Shown here piece by piece: positions 46,736-57,299 of a stretch of DNA of 64,000 bases. A model generated the notes under the pieces. The model did no database searches, was not told the origin of the DNA, and saw only the letters and a program-made list of their open reading frames with translations. The first letter of the stretch is position 1. Every line of letters begins with the position of its first letter. This DNA is from Uranotaenia lowii (Eukaryota; Arthropoda; Insecta; Diptera; Culicidae). The DNA lies in assembly GCF_029784155.1 (NCBI RefSeq), contig NC_073693.1:289326875-289390874 (forward strand), read 5' to 3'. The position numbers were made by a program, and so were the translations under genes.

Positions 46736-47236
46736 TAAGGTTGCCAGAATTTTTTTCACTCCCATCCGGACCTAGCAATTCCGGGCATTTTTTCAATAAA
46801 ACCAGGCAAAATCCGGGCATGGATTTCAATTTTTCAAATAAAAAAACCGGGCAAAAACCGGGCAAAATTTAGGTATTATTATATATAAAAGCAAAGAAAA
46901 AATGCAAAAAAATCAAAATTAATATTTTATTAATGTAATTGCAGACTTCCAACAACTTTTTGGAACACTTAAATATTTAAAGGCTTATAAAGTAAATCAG
47001 CGAGATTATTTGAAACAACAGTTGAAAATTTCCATACCGATAATCGATTTTGCTTAAACTTACTCAAAAACTATGATTTTTTTTTTTGGTTTTTTTGTGA
47101 AAATTGTGAAAAATTCCGGGCAATAACCGGACTTTTTTCACGATATCCGGGCAACCGGGCCGGACCGGACTTTCTCAAAATTTTGCATCAAGTATCCGGG
47201 CAAACCCGGATAAAACCGGGCAATCTGGCAAGCTTA
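46736..47236. mobile_element. hAT-type MITE inserted in the L1-like endonuclease
   Basis: The ends TAAGGTTGCCAGA and TCTGGCAAGCTTA are inverted repeats with one difference. AGATAGAC flanks both sides (46728-46735 and 47237-47244), an exact 8-bp duplication. It splits the endonuclease frame of the L1-like LINE, so it came later. The interior has repeated CCGGGCAA/AACCGGGC phrases and no ORF. It belongs to the family of 15944-16458. Confidence 0.85.
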
Positions 47237-47877
47237 AGATAGACCTCTGATAAAGGTAAAATTTACTTTTGTTTTTAGGATTTTCTTTTCAACATCTTTC
47301 AAATTCAAGCTAACTACTAAATTTTCCAGTTCTTTACAATAGTTTTTTGCTGTACCAGTCATATCATCTGGATGTAGAATGGAATTAAAATCACCATTTT
47401 TGATGTGAATGATGATCTCTTCAGAAAATAGTAGATCTCGTTCTTTTCTATAATTACTTCCAGAGTGAGCATAAACATTAATAAAATTGAGATTATCAAT
47501 CGTTATCGAAACTAAACGTCCAGATTTGTTTAGTAACACATCTGAGAAAGTTATGTTATTTCTTAATAAAATTCCAGTTCCTTTAAGATCTTCACTTATA
47601 TTTACAATTGCATTGTGGGAGGGTACGAAAGAAAAAATTTCAAATGCCAGTTCCTGCATAAAAACAATATCTAAATCATTGTTCCAAATAAAATCACGGA
47701 AAAGTAACTTTTTAATATCAGAATTAATAGAATTGAGATTAACAGTGGCTATTCTACGGACAAATAACATCAATTAACAATAATTAACAAACAACAACAA
47801 CAACAAGCATTTTTCGAATATAGAGCTTTCAACTGTCATTTTTGAATATGAGCACGTGGTGCAAGCAGAAAACAAAA

Positions 47878-48915
47878 TCATTTAGCCTTACCCGATCGTG
47901 ACCGTGTTTGTGCATCTCTAGTAGTATTGGTGAATACCTTCTTCGATCTGGACCGGCCTCTCGGAGACTGATCTGAGCCGGTGCTGCCTTCGGGTGATGA
48001 TAGCTTTCCACGTTTTTTTGTGACCAACACGAAATTGGTCGCATCCATCTCGTCATTCGCTTCGTCGTTGTTCGTTGGTGTTGATTCTCCTGGGGCCGTC
48101 ATTTCCTCCGTCTCGTCATCACGTGGCAGGTTGGGATTCGGTTTGCTTTTCGAAGTCATTCCATCGGTTCCTTTTGATAGCGAAGTCATCGTCAATGCCA
48201 ATGTCGATTCCTCAGGTCGATTATTTGCTCTGGCCGCCGCCACGATGTTTCGGTAAGTCGGAATGCTTGGTTCAACAGTTGTGTTGGTGTCAGACGAACT
48301 TGAAGATGTACTAATGTTTGATTGCTGTCGCGCTGCTGCTAGTTTCGGACAATCAGCTTCGACATGCCCTTCCTGTCTACAGGAGAAGCACTTATTTTTA
48401 AGGCCGTCGTAGTACAACCGGACTTTGAGGTGCCCAATGTGCAAGTTGGCAGGGATTTCTTTGACTATTTCAATCTGTACTCCACGAATACCACTGTATA
48501 TAGAATAGCCGTATTCCATTGGATAGCGTTCTCGAACCTGTTGCCGGATGACTCCGAATTTACTCAATGCTGCTGCAATCTCCCTGTCCTCGGTTTCAGG
48601 TGGCAGATTGAATATCCGCACGTAGCGAAAAACTCGGCTTGCCACCTTCAGTGTTACCTTTGAGCTTTGACCATCGTTGTGCTTGAATAAATATTCTTCC
48701 TCCATATTGGAAGTAAACTGGTTTAAGCCAAGTTCATCCATGAACTTTACGTAGAAACAACGGTCAAACTCATCTCTGTAGATCGAGTGCACGCACGTTG
48801 CAGGGAGCTTCAAAACGTTCATACTGAAACGTAGCACATCCAGGTGGGCTGAAACTTTGGTAATATTTCCAAAAACAATTTTCACTGTATTTTTCCGGGT
48901 ATTTTCCATGATCAT
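47878..48915 (-). CDS. L1/Tx1-like LINE ORF1, RNA-binding protein
   Basis: 345 residues without a break, although ORF2 of the same element is badly decayed. The first 175 residues include a region resembling an RNA-recognition motif (RYVRIFNLPPETEDREI near 97-113). One zinc knuckle CFSCRQEGHVEADC lies at 176-189. The C-terminal half is Ser/Thr-rich and ends with a basic segment (GRSRSKK, TRSRSGKAK). The role would be binding LINE RNA for retrotransposition. The second in-frame Met (residue 3) is an equal start candidate. Confidence 0.8.
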   Translation of the reverse strand: MIMENTRKNTVKIVFGNITKVSAHLDVLRFSMNVLKLPATCVHSIYRDEFDRCFYVKFMDELGLNQFTSNMEEEYLFKHNDGQSSKVTLKVASRVFRYVRIFNLPPETEDREIAAALSKFGVIRQQVRERYPMEYGYSIYSGIRGVQIEIVKEIPANLHIGHLKVRLYYDGLKNKCFSCRQEGHVEADCPKLAAARQQSNISTSSSSSDTNTTVEPSIPTYRNIVAAARANNRPEESTLALTMTSLSKGTDGMTSKSKPNPNLPRDDETEEMTAPGESTPTNNDEANDEMDATNFVLVTKKRGKLSSPEGSTGSDQSPRGRSRSKKVFTNTTRDAQTRSRSGKAK

Positions 48916-48966
48916 TACACAAGTAGATGTCTCCGTTTATTAGAAAAAAAAAAGAATATTAGAAAA

Positions 48967-48980
48967 CCACCACGTGGTGG
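48967..48980. promoter_or_regulatory. 14-bp perfect palindrome in the LINE 5' region
   Basis: CCACCACGTGGTGG, with an E-box CACGTG at the centre, lies about 50 bp upstream of the L1-like ORF1 start. A bHLH or similar factor could bind it and drive the LINE promoter; this is inference only. Confidence 0.35.
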
Positions 48981-49058
48981 CTCTAAGAGATCGAACAAAT
49001 ACGGCGCGTTACTCTGATGCGTCTGCTCGTGTCCGAATCTAAACGAAGACTGGGTTAA

Positions 49059-49691
49059 CATTTTCAATCAGCATTGAATTCAAAAGATGCGCGACGTTAT
49101 GATGTGCAACTTTGCAGAAAAAAGTGTAGATATAGCTATGACAGGTCGTTTCAAAGTAATTCAAGTTTCACTGTGGAAAAAAGTCGTAATTTTCAAATTT
49201 TTGCTAACAACTGCTTTATATTATGATGTGGACGAGTTTCGACCAATCTAAGAACCAAATAAACTCCTGATATCAAATTTTCATCCTTTTATCGATCCTT
49301 AAATCACCAGAAAGAAACATTCCAAGTTTCTAGATTTTTTATTGATTGAAGGTCGTGTTACCCATACTTGGGTGACGGTTTGGAAAATGTGTTATGGCTA
49401 CAATCACTAAATAAATTTAAAATAAAAATCATGAAACTAGTCATGGTTGTTTCTGCTTATTGAAGGATCGATAAAAGGATGAAAAAGTTTGATATCAGAA
49501 GTTTAGATTGCTCGAAATTCATCCACATCATAATATAAAGCTATTCTTAGCAAAAATTTGAAAATTGTGACTTTTTTTCACAGTGAAACTTGATTTACTT
49601 TGAAACGACCAGTCATAGCTATACACTTTCTTCTGCAAAGCTGCACATCATAACGTCGCGCATCTTTTGAATTCAATGCTGATTGAAAATG
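49059..49691. mobile_element. palindromic MITE with TTAA flanks
   Basis: Two inverted arms of about 300 bp meet near 49375. The ends are CATTTTCAATCAGCATTGAA and its reverse complement, and TTAA stands directly outside both (49055-49058, 49692-49695). TTAA is the target of piggyBac-type transposases, so a piggyBac-mobilised MITE is the likeliest class. No ORF. Confidence 0.7.
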
Positions 49692-49695
49692 TTAA

Positions 49696-51202
49696 TCCAA
49701 AGTACACTTTTTTGTTAATTTTAATTATTTTTTTCACAAAAATCCATAATATTGCGTAACTTAAAAAATCATACATACTAATTGAGAGTCCAAAACAGTC
49801 CCAATAAATTTTTAATTCAAAACTTACATTATGAAGAAAATTTAAAAAATATAAAAGACACATGTTTGATACTTTTTCAATATCTGAAAATGTTATTAGG
49901 ACAAAATGACGAAGAAATGGCCTTTTTCCGAAAATCGAACCAGTGCGACCTCTAAACATCATTTTTCTGAGTCGCCGCCATATAAAATATTGTTTCTTAC
50001 ACCCTAAGCTATCATTTAAAGCTTGTCCCCCAAAATCCCAGACATAGTATAATTTTGAGCAACCCTAGTGAGCATTCATTACGTCGTTTGAAACAAAATG
50101 TAAACAAACAGTTTTATTACAAAAAAAAATTCAAAAACTGATATAAACTATTCCTAACTTTTTCCATTAAGAATATTAGTAGTCTGGACAACATATTCTA
50201 TGAGTAGAATTCACATTTTAATGTTGTTTTGATAAATTTTGCAGTTTTCAGGGAATTCTTAAGATGTTTTTTACGACGCAATGAAAGCTCACGCAAGAAA
50301 AACTAATTTAACACATCAACGAGCTGGTAGCCATATGCAAGGTGTTCACTAATCATGATACTCAACAGAATAAGCAAAAACACCTTAACCTTACTACTTA
50401 CCGTTTATGCCATTAAAAATTTGATGCTGATATGAAATATTCCTTGAAAAACAATTTCAGCCATTTTTTTTGTGTAAAAGAAAAAAGAGAATAAAGGCCA
50501 CACGAGGTAAGATGGACGCTTCAGGTTTTAACAAAATTATGTGTTTTTGAGTCTTTTTTGAAAGCATATCCTAGTTTAGATTAAAATAATATAATCACCG
50601 ATTGCCGTTATATTTATTACGCTTATTGATATTTCTCAGTGAGTACTGATTAACTCATCGAGAAATATCAATAAGTGTAAAAAGTATCCTAATTAAGAGT
50701 TATTTTCCTTTTCACTGCCGTTTAAAACACAAGAATATGCACTAATTACACATTTTTATTTTGCAACAACTACTTTTTATAATCGTTAGAACTCAATCAA
50801 TCAAACGAAGAACACCAACTTCATGATCATCTCACCCGGTGCATCGGAATACCGTCAGGTTTGATAGCGTTTACTGGTATCCATTTTTAGCAGTTTAATC
50901 TGGTGTTTTTGTTTCTTGTCATATTGTTCAAGTTTCACAAATCCCTGTCTTGCCATCTATCAAGTTAGTGTCAAGTTTTTAACTTAATTTTTCTTTTGAA
51001 TCACTCGTCAGCTTAAGAAGCTCGTCTTGTATTTTTCTAAATGCGCAATTTAAGGAAGGAGCAAGGAATTTAATAGCAAATTCTGATTAATTTGGGTGCT
51101 CTAAATCCAAACCAGCAACTTTTGTCCATCAGTTTCTTTTTTTTAATCAATTTTTGAAAATAGTTTGAAAAATGTTTTGCTTTATTTTTACAACACTGTA
51201 AA
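49696..51202. other. AT-rich, with one strong hairpin
   Basis: No gene or larger repeat recognised. The hairpin at 50617-50680 is listed separately. Confidence 0.4.
50617..50680. repeat. 28-bp inverted repeat with 8-nt loop
   Basis: The arms 50617-50644 and 50653-50680 are inverted copies with three differences, two of which allow G-U pairs in one strand's RNA. As RNA this is a compact pre-miRNA-sized hairpin. It may also be a relic of a small MITE. Confidence 0.6.
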
Positions 51203-52230
51203 ATAGGGTTAGTTGCCCTACTTTGGACCCATTAAGCGATGGTTTTTAAATAATCAAGGTTTTCTCACAATTGGACGGGAAATTTATATCCTTCAGAAAG
51301 TTCATTTATAAGTCATGATCTTATCTGCAAGTTTCAATGAAAATTTTCAACATGGGTTTCGCCATTATTGAGAGATTTGCAAAGATATGGATGATTTAAA
51401 TTTCCAACTTTGAACCTACTGTTCCTATTTTGGTACTGGACCGGTTCCTTTCATTGGACCTAGAACTAAATCTCCTATAAAAAGTTGGATTTTTCAAAGA
51501 TAAATAAAAAAATTTATTGTAAATGTAAATTTAAATCAATTACTATAATAAAATAGTATTCCAGCTTTTTAATATTTAAAAAACTAAAATTTCTGAATAT
51601 CACAAACACTTTAATTCCCCGTCAGCTCTATCAGCAAAACGATAGCTGAAACTTGATTGTGTTTACTTACTTATAGCTTATTTGCGTAAATCTGACAAAA
51701 ATGATGGAAATATTCAATATTGGTTCTGAATTATGCCCCAATTAAAAATTCGCAACATTGTAGATTTGTTGGTTTTGATACAAAGGTTTGGTGATGTCAG
51801 GTCTAAACATGGAACATCAAGGTCGAAAGTTTCCTATATTTGGACCCTTTGCAAATTTTCCGAGTTTTCCATTGATTTTCATGAATTTTTGGAAAAATGG
51901 GTAGTATGGTTCATATTCTTCACAGTTAAAGTAATTTCCCCTTAAACTTTGGCTTGGAAAGTAAAAAATCGTGACACTCTAATTTCTCAATACGCGCCCC
52001 ACTGAATGAGCTGTCTGATTTACCACTGATGAAGAGGTACATTTTTAAAAACGTTAAAAAATTTTCATCAGAAAGACTTTTAATGGTAAAAAAAGGTATG
52101 GTAAGGTTCAGGAAGAATAAGAGTTCATTGTGTGCATAGGAATATCTTTATTTTATGTCAGCAAAATGAATTATTTTTAATTTTTGGCATTTTAGGACTA
52201 AAGTAGACTCTAGGTCCAAAGAAGGAGCAC
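51203..52230. repeat. possible MITE with CTACTTTGGACC-like ends
   Basis: AGTTGCCCTACTTTGGACC at the left is loosely answered by GGTCCAAAGAAGGAGCACTC at the right, and similar phrases (TTTGGTACTGGACC, ATTTGGACCC) recur inside. The match is partial and no target duplication was seen. Confidence 0.3.
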
Positions 52231-52785
52231 TCATCCGATTACAAAAATTTAAAAAAAAATAAATCGATGATCATCTTTTCCGTAGACCTCAAGTTATTTG
52301 ACTTCTGCCAAAAAACTTAATAGATTTTTTTCTGGTTACTTTTCCCCACTTGTTAAACACGGGAATTTTTGAAAAAGTTATATTTCAAATAAAAATTTAG
52401 ATGTTTTTCAAAGTATATAATCAAAGATGCGTCCCTTAAATGTATTTTTAGCGAGTTTTAAGCGTAAGAAAGAGTATTGCTATGTTTGTTGCTCCAGTGT
52501 CATATTTTTCAATAGTCACCTGTTTATTTAATACGGCCCACTCAAAATAACTTTTTCTGGAATATTGGTTTTTTTTTTTTTGAAAAAAATAATTTTACTA
52601 ACAATGAGAAAAACCCGTGTGTAAGTTGCATTTCAAGGTTGTTATTCTTGGTGCGTGTAAAACTGTAAAATAGAAATTGTCTGGAACCATAACTTCTGTC
52701 AAATCGTTGGTGAATGTAAAACACAAGTGTTTTGGTAGGTACTAAGACGTGCGTCTGTTTCTCATATCGCATTGTCAGTCTGGTA

Positions 52786-53648
52786 CACTGCAAAAAATCC
52801 ACACATTGACTTTATGTTTCTCCACACATACGTTCTTCGATTTAGTCTGCTATATGATGCAAATAATATCTATGTTTGAATTATAGCATGTATTCGAATT
52901 AAATATTAATTTTATATGTGACACATAGCTTTTATGATTTTCATCTTTGAAAGATTTCACGAATTCAAAATGGCTGCAATTGAAAATAAAACACGTGTTG
53001 GCGAAGGAGTATACGCATAAAGGCAGTATTAGGTGAGTAATTTTATAATAAAGTTCAATTGAAGTTTTTGTCATGCAAAGACTACAGAGTACACATCTCT
53101 CCCTCACAGTAAGCTACATCTTAAATTGGACCGTCGGCGTAAGAAGCTTGCAGAATGTATTTAAGAAGGTTAGTTTTTAATTCCTGATTTTCTAATTTCT
53201 GTTAGATAAAAAATGCGTTCATCTTCTTTCAGATCAAATTTCCGGGAAAAATGGGGAACATTAGCTTGGAACAGACCGCTCAGACGATAGTCCACCCATG
53301 ATGAACGGCAGTTAAAATGGTGTCCTAGAAAATTAGGTTTGCAATGTGTTCAACTTAATTCGATCAATATAAAAATCTTCTTTTGAAAACGAAAAATCAT
53401 TCCTTATTGTGTTCTTGATTTTTAAACGCTGGAAAGTAGACAAGAAATGAAAATCATCAATAATATTTGGCTGCATATTTTTAGGCGTTTAATGTCTATG
53501 TGTGAAATTTTATAATGTTTATGTGTCACATATAGCACTGAAATATTTCCTGAAACCTATGTGTGGCACATATTTTTTAATTGGGAGTCAAATTGCAAAA
53601 ATCTATATAGGCTGACACATACCCCTAATGTGTGGATTTTTTGCAGTG
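52786..53648. mobile_element. TA-flanked MITE, copy a
   Basis: The ends CACTGCAAAAAATCCACACA and its reverse complement are perfect inverted repeats, directly flanked by TA (52784-52785 and 53649-53650). No coding capacity: the two ORFs inside are AT-rich and domainless. A related copy lies at 54886-55365 in the opposite orientation. TA duplication indicates Tc1/mariner-type mobilisation. Confidence 0.8.
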
Positions 53649-53650
53649 TA

Positions 53651-54883
53651 TCAGAAACAGTTTGATACCAGAACTTCTCTATAAATTTTTTTTAACTCAA
53701 TGATTCCCTTTGTAAATCCAGGAAAAAACTCCTTTTAGAGGTGTTAGACTCTCGCTTATAGAGGTTTTGAGGTATGAAATCACGGGACCTGGCGAGATTT
53801 CTCACTTATAAACTTTTCCTGCTCATCCAGATCTCGCTTGTCAATGTTCGGCTGTATTGTTTTTCGTGATAAATTAATGCGACGCTTGTTACCATATATA
53901 TTAGAAGTTTATCCATAATCTTCACCCAATCATTTCGGAAAAAAATTGTTTTTTGGAAAATAACAATAATCCTGGCATCAAACATTACAAAGCATAACAG
54001 GTAAAAACAACTCAATATAAAATTCGCGATTGCAGTCACCGTTTCATCTCCACCAGGGATTTTGACGAACCCTTTAATTTGAGTAGACGTAATGTTTCCT
54101 TACGGAAAATGCAGAAAACCAAATCAATCATCATTACCAGTAGTATACATAAAGCGGAAGCGGGCAGACAACTTTGAAGCCAACCACAATCATTAAAACA
54201 ATTTCCGCTGACCGCACTCGCTAGTTCGTTCGTAAAAGCAAGCTCAACTTTGCACGAATGCATAAACGAGCAGGAAAAGTTCGCCCAAAGTGCCCGCTGC
54301 CTGGTTTCGCTTTTATTTGCTACTGCCTTCAGAACGTTTTTTTTTGCAATATTCAATGTTCATGCAGCTCCTGCACCTTCACTGAGCTAAAAGGGGGCTT
54401 GAGTTTTGGGCCCGTTTAGACCTCGCCACTCGCCAAAAATGGTCCGGGGCCTGGAAACCGGAAACTGGCCAACCGACCGCCTCGCTCGCTGCTACGAAAA
54501 ATTAACATAAACAGGAATAAATTATTCACCGGAAATAGGAAACATTTGAACAAACAACCGACACATTTAACAGAACTCAACCTGGGTGAGTGGATTTGAC
54601 CGGATGTGGGTACGTGGCAAAGGAAGTTTCAGGGGGAGGTCAGATTGGGATCTCTCGGCGGGCAATTGTGAAAGTGATTAAATGCAGCACCCTACACATC
54701 TACAACAGGATCGGGCTTTTGGGGGAGTCCTAGCCCCGGCAAAGCATAACAGAGGGCAATTAAAGGATGGCAAACTTTTCAATTGCTGTTTTAGTTAAGG
54801 TGAGTTTCCTGAATTCGATGATCACGGCTTCTACACATACATGTACAATGTACATATGTATGAACCTGTATGAAAGCTATACC
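53651..54883. other. no recognisable gene; GC-richer part 54030-54720
   Basis: The GC-richer part contains CTGGGTGAGTGG at about 54588-54599, which looks like a plus-strand splice donor, but no reading frame before it has a start codon. Composition resembles 40180-40760, so non-coding host sequence is likely. Confidence 0.35.
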
Positions 54884-54885
54884 TA

Positions 54886-55365
54886 CACTCAACGAAATCG
54901 ACACATTGGGGCTATGTGTCAGCCTATATAGATTTTTGCAATTTGTCTCCCAATTAAAAAATATGTGCCACACATAAGTTTTAGGAAATATTTCAGTTTA
55001 ATAAGCGACACATGAACATGATGAAATTTCACACATAGAAGTTGAAGAGCTGTCCGCTCTTCAATCCAACGGTGCAATCATGATGGGTAGCACACTTTAA
55101 GTGATGGAAAAATGAATACGTTTAGCTTAAACAAAATTGAATTCTTCTACGGCCCTTCGTTTTTTTTTTCAATCGCAGTCATTTTGAATGTGTGAAATTT
55201 TTCAAATATGAATTATAAAAGCTATGTGTCAACCAATCAACTTCATATTTCATTCAAATACAAGCTAAAGCTCGAACATAAATTTAATTAATATCAAATA
55301 ATTGAAGAAATCTCATAACGTATGGGTGAAGAAACATATACTCTAAGTGTGGATTTTTTGCAGTG
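54886..55365. mobile_element. TA-flanked MITE, copy b
   Basis: Right end GGATTTTTTGCAGTG as in copy a; the left end is diverged (CACTCAACGAAATCG). TA flanks at 54884-54885 and 55366-55367. The inner text ATGTGTCAGCCTATATAGAT, then TTGGGAG-type and ATATTTC phrases, matches copy a read in the reverse direction. It is shorter than copy a by about 380 bp. Confidence 0.7.
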
Positions 55366-55689
55366 TACCTTAGATTTGAGCAATAAAAAATAAGATTGTA
55401 ATTTCCTCATCAATTGTTGCAATGCGTTTGAATTGTAGTGATCAGGATTATATAATCCTGACTAGGTTCTTCTATCCCTTTAAGAAAATATTAACAAAAT
55501 TCAACGTTATGAATAAATAGACAACTATTTTCCTTGGAGAAGTGACCTCTGATATACTCTAAATTTTTAAGTTTATCTTTATCACATCGTAAAGAGTTTA
55601 CTCCTCTCAGAGTTATTTTTTAGAAAATTAAAAGTTAAACGAAATGCCAAAACTCCCTGACATATGGCATCACTGTTGGAATGTAGGTT

Positions 55690-56960
55690 TTTATTAAACC
55701 TTCGTCCCTGAAATTTTTACCTGTTAAGTAAAGTGAAATGAAGTAAAGTGTCAATTTGACACTCCTGACCAAAACCAATATATGTGTCTTGTTTTGCAAC
55801 CAATTTTACATACTTTATAGTTTTGGAAACCTCGTAACGTAACTCAAATATGTTTATCAAACATCATTCACGTTCATTTTTCCGTTATTCAAAATCTAAA
55901 AAAAAAAACTGAAAATAAACATGCTTCGGGAAAAGACTGTAGATCTGCTATGAAATGCTCCAGACGAATTTCACTTAGTGTTCAAGAAAGCTGAAACTAG
56001 AAAATGTACGTTGCACATGAATATGATTCTTGGAATTCTCGGGACCCCGGGAAAATTTAAATGTAGATAATAACATTCTACTCCATACAAAACCTCATCT
56101 AAATGATATTTTACATTTTTAATGGTAGTTATTTTGTATAAAATTAAACTTTATAGTGCCTTAAAAATCTCAACAAGCAACTCTAAAACCCTAGAGCCAA
56201 AATTTACTTTAAATACTTTAACTGACAAACTTGACTGATTCTTGCTGCAAAAATGCGAAGCAATTAAGAAGATTTTTCACTATTGATAAAAGTTGAATAG
56301 CTAGACTATAGGTTATTCAACAAATCTTGTAAAATTTTCATAGAACCATCCTTTTGTTATAGGTTATTTCTCTTTCGATGATTTTGCTACTGTCAACAGT
56401 TTACAAAACGGAAGTTCTAAGTGATGAGTTTTGCAATATATTTAAAACATCAAGATTATTTGTGGATTTGTAGTTTTTGACATAGTTTTCGAAAGAAAAA
56501 ACATTTTATATCAAATTCAACGTATTAACCAAAAATAGTTTAAGTCTAAGCCATATATCAAGGTAGAATGATCGTTTTCCTTCAATCTGATCCATTTTTC
56601 CAATTTAAATCGTGTAAATTTTCATTAATTTCGCACTTTTTATTGGTTTCGAGAATCCCCGGGATTTTTTAGCGTTTTCCGGGACTCAGGATTTTCCGAA
56701 GTTTTTATTACATGGATTCCTGGTCGAAAAATTTCTCTCTATTTTCAATCGATGATCCGTCAAAATTGTTTAAGCCACACCAGATAAATTTAATAAAAAA
56801 AAAGGAAAAGAAAGTTGGCATAATTTGTCTTATTTTTACATTTTTAGATTGTCAAAACACGAAACACACGATTTTTGACAAATTTTCAAAAATAACAGTT
56901 TTTCAAACTGTTTAAACCACTATTCTAGTGGTGAAATAAAAATTAGCGCTGCAATACTTT
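55690..56960 (+). repeat. dispersed repeat family R, copy C
   Basis: It parallels 28011-29180 over its length (start GTCAATTTGACACTCCTGAC, later CTCGTAACGTAACTCAAATA, near the end TCGATGATCCGTCAAAATTG). Its last part, ATTCTAGTGGTGAAATAAAA, also matches copy B at about 32984. No ORF of note. Confidence 0.5.
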
Positions 56961-57299
56961 TGATTATGGAAATCTTGCGTTAATAATATACTCAAAATCC
57001 AGTGCAAAGTTGAATTTAAGTCTTTGAAAAGCCGTTGTTGAGTATAAATTAACTGCGAATATCTGCGTATAGAAACTCAAAAGCCCGTGCAAAGTTGAAT
57101 TAAAGTGTTAGATGATCAGAAAAAAATACAAATTGACAAAAGGTTCCAAAAACAGCAACCTTTGTGCCAAATTACTTCAAGTTTTCAATCATTTTTTAGA
57201 TATTTATCTCGTATGACAACTTTGACGGTTTATTAAACGGTTTTAACACCACTTTTAACATTTTTTGTCGTCATGATCCTTAAAAAATTCATAAAAATA
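56961..57299. other. no recognisable gene
   Basis: AT-rich. AACATTTTTTGTCGTCATGATC near 57258 resembles text near 38413, so part may be repetitive. Confidence 0.35.

Larger units (their letters stand above)
43172..47773 (-). pseudogene. L1/Tx1-like LINE ORF2, endonuclease-reverse transcriptase, broken
   Basis: Reading on the minus strand, the endonuclease starts at 47773 (ATVNLNSINSDIKKL, then VFMQE with the catalytic Glu and NGDFNSIL), is cut at about 47236 by a MITE, and resumes at about 46735 with SRLDRIYASD and SFSDHCAVVF. Reverse transcriptase shows SSPGPDGLNYNFYKS and NKRPISMLNAD (about 45729-45970), then after a second insertion MSIDLEKAFDRVDHSFLW (about 44700). The C-terminal knuckle CFCGEFDSTNHRLKRC is at about 43455-43505. 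Several stops and frameshifts separate the pieces, and the region around the catalytic Asp-Asp (about 44350-44510) is not readable as an open frame. No active protein is expected. Confidence 0.8.
43060..49020 (-). mobile_element. L1/Tx1-like non-LTR retrotransposon, decayed, with two insertions
   Basis: From right to left: a 5' region with a perfect palindrome, a CCHC ORF1 (47878-48915), a gap of about 100 bp, and a broken ORF2 (endonuclease, reverse transcriptase, CCHC tail). The 3' part has an AATAAA on the minus strand near 43107 and a G/C hairpin (CCCCCAGTGGGGG) at about 43083-43095. The reverse transcriptase phrases are closer to the L1/Tx1 group than to Jockey. Two DNA elements (44710-45624 and 46736-47236) interrupt ORF2. 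The end positions are approximate, as no target duplication was found. Confidence 0.75.

Noticed and set aside
47849..47859. GCACGTGGTGC as a second E-box palindrome near the LINE
   Set aside because: It is imperfect and lies in the short ORF1-ORF2 spacer, so it is probably chance.
54530..54600. Possible exon ending at CTGG|GTGAGT
   Set aside because: No start codon or plausible acceptor lies in the open frame before it.
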